Assembly: GCA_025964295.1 (NCBI GenBank)
Contig: JAOPZD010000332.1
Span: 1-7,119, forward strand
Source: Conexibacter sp.
GTDB lineage: Bacteria > Actinomycetota > Thermoleophilia > Solirubrobacterales > Solirubrobacteraceae
Length of the DNA: 7,119 nucleotides
Reading direction: 5' to 3'
Position numbers and translations under genes: made by a program. Under the pieces are notes generated by a model. The model was not told where the DNA came from, did not search any database, and saw only the letters and a program-made list of their open reading frames with translations. Positions 5,273-7,119 of the stretch are shown here, in pieces (positions within the stretch are counted from its first letter, which is position 1; every line of letters begins with the position of its first letter).

Positions 5273-6758
5273 TGGACGACTGACCCGGAGAGGGATGCTG
5301 GGGGCCGGCGCGGCGGGTGGCGCCGGGCTGATGCTGGCCAAGGGCGCCGAGGCGCGAGCGGCCGGCGCCGCCGCGGGTTCGCCCACCGCCGTCGACGTCG
5401 TGGTCGTCGGCGCGGGCCTCGCGGGCCTGACGACCGCTCGCAAGCTCGTGGCGGCGGGCCGCTCCGTCGTCGTCCTGGAGGCCCGCGACCGCGTCGGCGG
5501 GCGCACGCTCAACCACGACCTCGGCGGCGGCGACGTCACCGAGGCCGGCGGCCAGTACGTCGGCCCGACGCAGAACCACGTCCTCGCGCTGGCTCAGGAG
5601 TTCGGCGTCGGGACCTACCCGGGGTACAACCCCGGCGAGAGCGTCTACGTCGCCGACGGCCGCGCCCAGCGCTACACGGGCGACATCCCGCCCGACGTCC
5701 AGGCACTGCCCGACCTGACGCAGATGATCCCGCGGCTGGACCAGATGGCCGCCAAGGTCCCCGTCGACGCGCCGTGGACCGCGCCCGACGCCGAGCGGCT
5801 CGACGGCCAGACCGTCGAGACCTGGGTCAAGGGCAACACCATCAACAGCGCCCGCGTCCTGCAGCTGGTCGACCTCTTTCTCTCGCCGGCGCTGGGCAGC
5901 CGCGCCGCCGACGTCTCGATGCTCTTCCTGCTGGCCACGATCGCCGGCTACGGCGACGAGCGCACGCCGGGGACGCTGGAGCGCGGCATCGGCAGCAAGG
6001 GCGCCGCGCAGGACAGCCGACTGATCGGCGGGACGCAGCGGCTCTCGCTGCTCATGGCCCAGCAGCTCGGCGACCGCGTCGTCCTCGGCGCGCCGGTTCG
6101 ATCGATCGACCAGAGCGGCGCGGGCGGCGGCGTCACCGTCACGACCGCCGACGGCCGCGCCTGGCACGCGGGCCGCGCCGTCGTGGCGATCCCGCCGCCG
6201 CTGGCGGTCGAGATCGACTGGACGCCGCTGCTGCCCGCCGAGCATGACAGCCTGCGCCGGCGCATGGTCCTCGGCACGCTGGCCAAGTGCGAGGCCATCT
6301 ACGACGAGCCGTTCTGGCGCAAGGACGGGCTCAACGGCCAGGCGCTGAAGCTCGGCGACGCGGCCGTCCCCGCGATGTTCGACAACACGCCGCCGGACGG
6401 GAGGCCGGGCGTGTTGATGGGGTTCATGGGCGGCCGCTCGTGGCGGCGGTGGCAGACGCGCTCGGCCGCCGACCGCCGCGCGGCCGTCCTGGAGGACTTC
6501 GCCCAGGCGTTCGGGGCGAAGGCCCGCACACCGATCGACTACTTCGAGCAGGACTGGGTCGGGGAGCGCTGGACGCGCGGCGCCCCGACCTCGGTCCTCG
6601 GCCCGGGCACGCTGGTCGACTTCGGCGCCAAGCTGACCGAGCCGGTCGGCGCGGTGCACTGGGCCGGCACGGAGACCGCGGGCTACTGGAACGGCTACAT
6701 GGACGGCGCGATCAGCTCGGGCAAGCGCGCCGCGGCGGAGGTGCTGGCCGCGCTGTAG
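5265..6758 (+). CDS. Flavin amine oxidase with Tat-like leader
   Basis: A 497-residue FAD-dependent amine oxidase (monoamine-oxidase family), oxidising an amine to an imine/aldehyde with peroxide release; the amine is unknown. N-terminal LTRRGMLGAG and a small hydrophobic Ala/Gly stretch (6-35) resemble a Tat signal, suggesting export of the folded flavoprotein. Then the dinucleotide-binding motif VVVGAGLAGL (46-55), LEAR with ribose-binding Glu72, and RVGGRT (76-81). LAKCEAIYDEPFWRK includes Lys341, equivalent by alignment to the catalytic-water Lys of MAO-B. C-terminal WAGTETAGYWNGYMDGAISSG closes the FAD site. The covalent-FAD Cys of mammalian MAO is replaced (RGAPTS), so FAD is probably non-covalent. 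ATG 5265 overlaps the preceding stop as ATGCCTGA with no good Shine-Dalgarno, suggesting translational coupling; TTG 5253 is an alternative. Confidence 0.9.
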   Translation: MPDGRLTRRGMLGAGAAGGAGLMLAKGAEARAAGAAAGSPTAVDVVVVGAGLAGLTTARKLVAAGRSVVVLEARDRVGGRTLNHDLGGGDVTEAGGQYVGPTQNHVLALAQEFGVGTYPGYNPGESVYVADGRAQRYTGDIPPDVQALPDLTQMIPRLDQMAAKVPVDAPWTAPDAERLDGQTVETWVKGNTINSARVLQLVDLFLSPALGSRAADVSMLFLLATIAGYGDERTPGTLERGIGSKGAAQDSRLIGGTQRLSLLMAQQLGDRVVLGAPVRSIDQSGAGGGVTVTTADGRAWHAGRAVVAIPPPLAVEIDWTPLLPAEHDSLRRRMVLGTLAKCEAIYDEPFWRKDGLNGQALKLGDAAVPAMFDNTPPDGRPGVLMGFMGGRSWRRWQTRSAADRRAAVLEDFAQAFGAKARTPIDYFEQDWVGERWTRGAPTSVLGPGTLVDFGAKLTEPVGAVHWAGTETAGYWNGYMDGAISSGKRAAAEVLAAL

Positions 6759-6770
6759 CCGGCGCGGCTA
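6756..6770. terminator. Inverted repeat spanning both convergent stop codons
   Basis: TAGCCG (6756-6761) and CGGCTA (6765-6770) are a perfect 6-bp inverted repeat around GCG. The left arm begins with the TAG of the amine oxidase and the right arm ends with the reverse-strand TAG of the response regulator. It could act as a small two-way terminator, but there is no T-run on either side and the match is partly forced by two TAG stops facing each other. Confidence 0.35.
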
Positions 6771-7112
6771 GAGCAGGGCGCAGATCCGCTCGGCCGACAG
6801 CTCGCCCTTGGGGACGAAGCCCCGGGCGCCGCAGCGGCCCACGAGCGGGCCGAACTCGCGCGGGTCGCGGCTGGAGGTCAGCACGACCTTCGGCGCCCCG
6901 GCGTCGAGGCAGATGCGCGACGCGACGTCGAACCCGTCGAGGTCGGGCAGGTTGATGTCGAGGAGGACGAGGTCCGGCGCGAGCTCGGTGGTCGCCGCCA
7001 GGCCGGTCATGCCGTCCTCGGCCTCGCCGATGACCTCGAAGCCCTCGTGCTCGAGCAGCAGGCGGGCCGCCGAGCGGAAGCTCGGGTGATCGTCGACGAT
7101 GAGGAGCTTCAT
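6768..7112 (-). CDS. Single-domain (receiver-only) response regulator
   Basis: A 114-residue CheY-like receiver domain with all key residues: acidic pair Asp7-Asp8 (LLIVDDHP), phospho-acceptor Asp52 (LVLLDINLP), Thr79 (VVLTSS) and Lys102 (GFVPKGEL). The sequence style (DDHPSFR, DINLPDLDGFD) is that of NarL/LuxR-type regulators, but the protein stops right after the receiver fold, with no helix-turn-helix output. It may relay phosphate or act by protein contact, with its histidine kinase perhaps outside the window. The start is taken as ATG 7112; an in-frame GTG at 7118 is also possible, and the upstream ribosome site lies beyond the window edge, so the exact N-terminus is unsettled. It converges on the amine oxidase with 9 bp between stop codons. 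Confidence 0.87.
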   Translation of the reverse strand: MKLLIVDDHPSFRSAARLLLEHEGFEVIGEAEDGMTGLAATTELAPDLVLLDINLPDLDGFDVASRICLDAGAPKVVLTSSRDPREFGPLVGRCGARGFVPKGELSAERICALL

Positions 7113-7119
7113 GGGCACG

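Noticed and set aside
5208..6659. Long minus-strand open frame opposite the amine oxidase
   Set aside because: Low-complexity Arg/Ala/Asp translation with no motif, while the plus strand encodes a full amine oxidase with all expected motifs.

Overview
The window is about 7.1 kb of very GC-rich DNA with strong G/C third-position bias, GTG as well as ATG starts, few classical Shine-Dalgarno sites and almost no non-coding space. Gene content and codon style suggest a high-GC actinobacterium, most likely class Thermoleophilia (Solirubrobacter/Conexibacter relatives). That assignment is inferred from protein style and has not been tested by any search.

Layout, left to right. (1) The 3' part of a BBE-type FAD-linked oxidoreductase (+) enters from outside the window and converges on a YdeI/OmpD-associated family gene (-). 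(2) Across a 58-bp divergent gap lies a six-helix ion channel of the potassium-channel type (+). It converges on a 68-residue ribbon-helix-helix antitoxin (-). (3) The antitoxin is divergent from a Fic/Doc (death-on-curing) toxin (+). The 93-bp gap between them is the least GC-rich stretch of the window and carries a compact array of direct and inverted ACGGTATC repeats, a good candidate operator. (4) Doc runs tail-to-tail into a two-gene minus-strand operon, a HipA-like kinase followed by a DUF3037 protein. The Doc and DUF3037 stop codons share one CTAG. (5) Divergent from the HipA-like gene is a membrane protein (+) with nine predicted hydrophobic segments and an arrangement of acidic and proline motifs resembling presenilin/signal-peptide-peptidase GxGD intramembrane proteases. 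It overlaps by 8 bp a flavin amine oxidase (+) with a Tat-like twin-arginine leader. (6) The amine oxidase converges on a receiver-only response regulator (-) at the right edge.

The most interesting parts are the putative bacterial presenilin-like protease coupled to an exported flavoenzyme, and the unusual head-to-head toxin-antitoxin pair with its repeat operator, lying directly beside a HipA-like kinase/DUF3037 pair. The second region thus clusters two Fic/HipA-type phosphotransfer enzymes. The remaining genes are ordinary accessory metabolic, transport or signalling genes.
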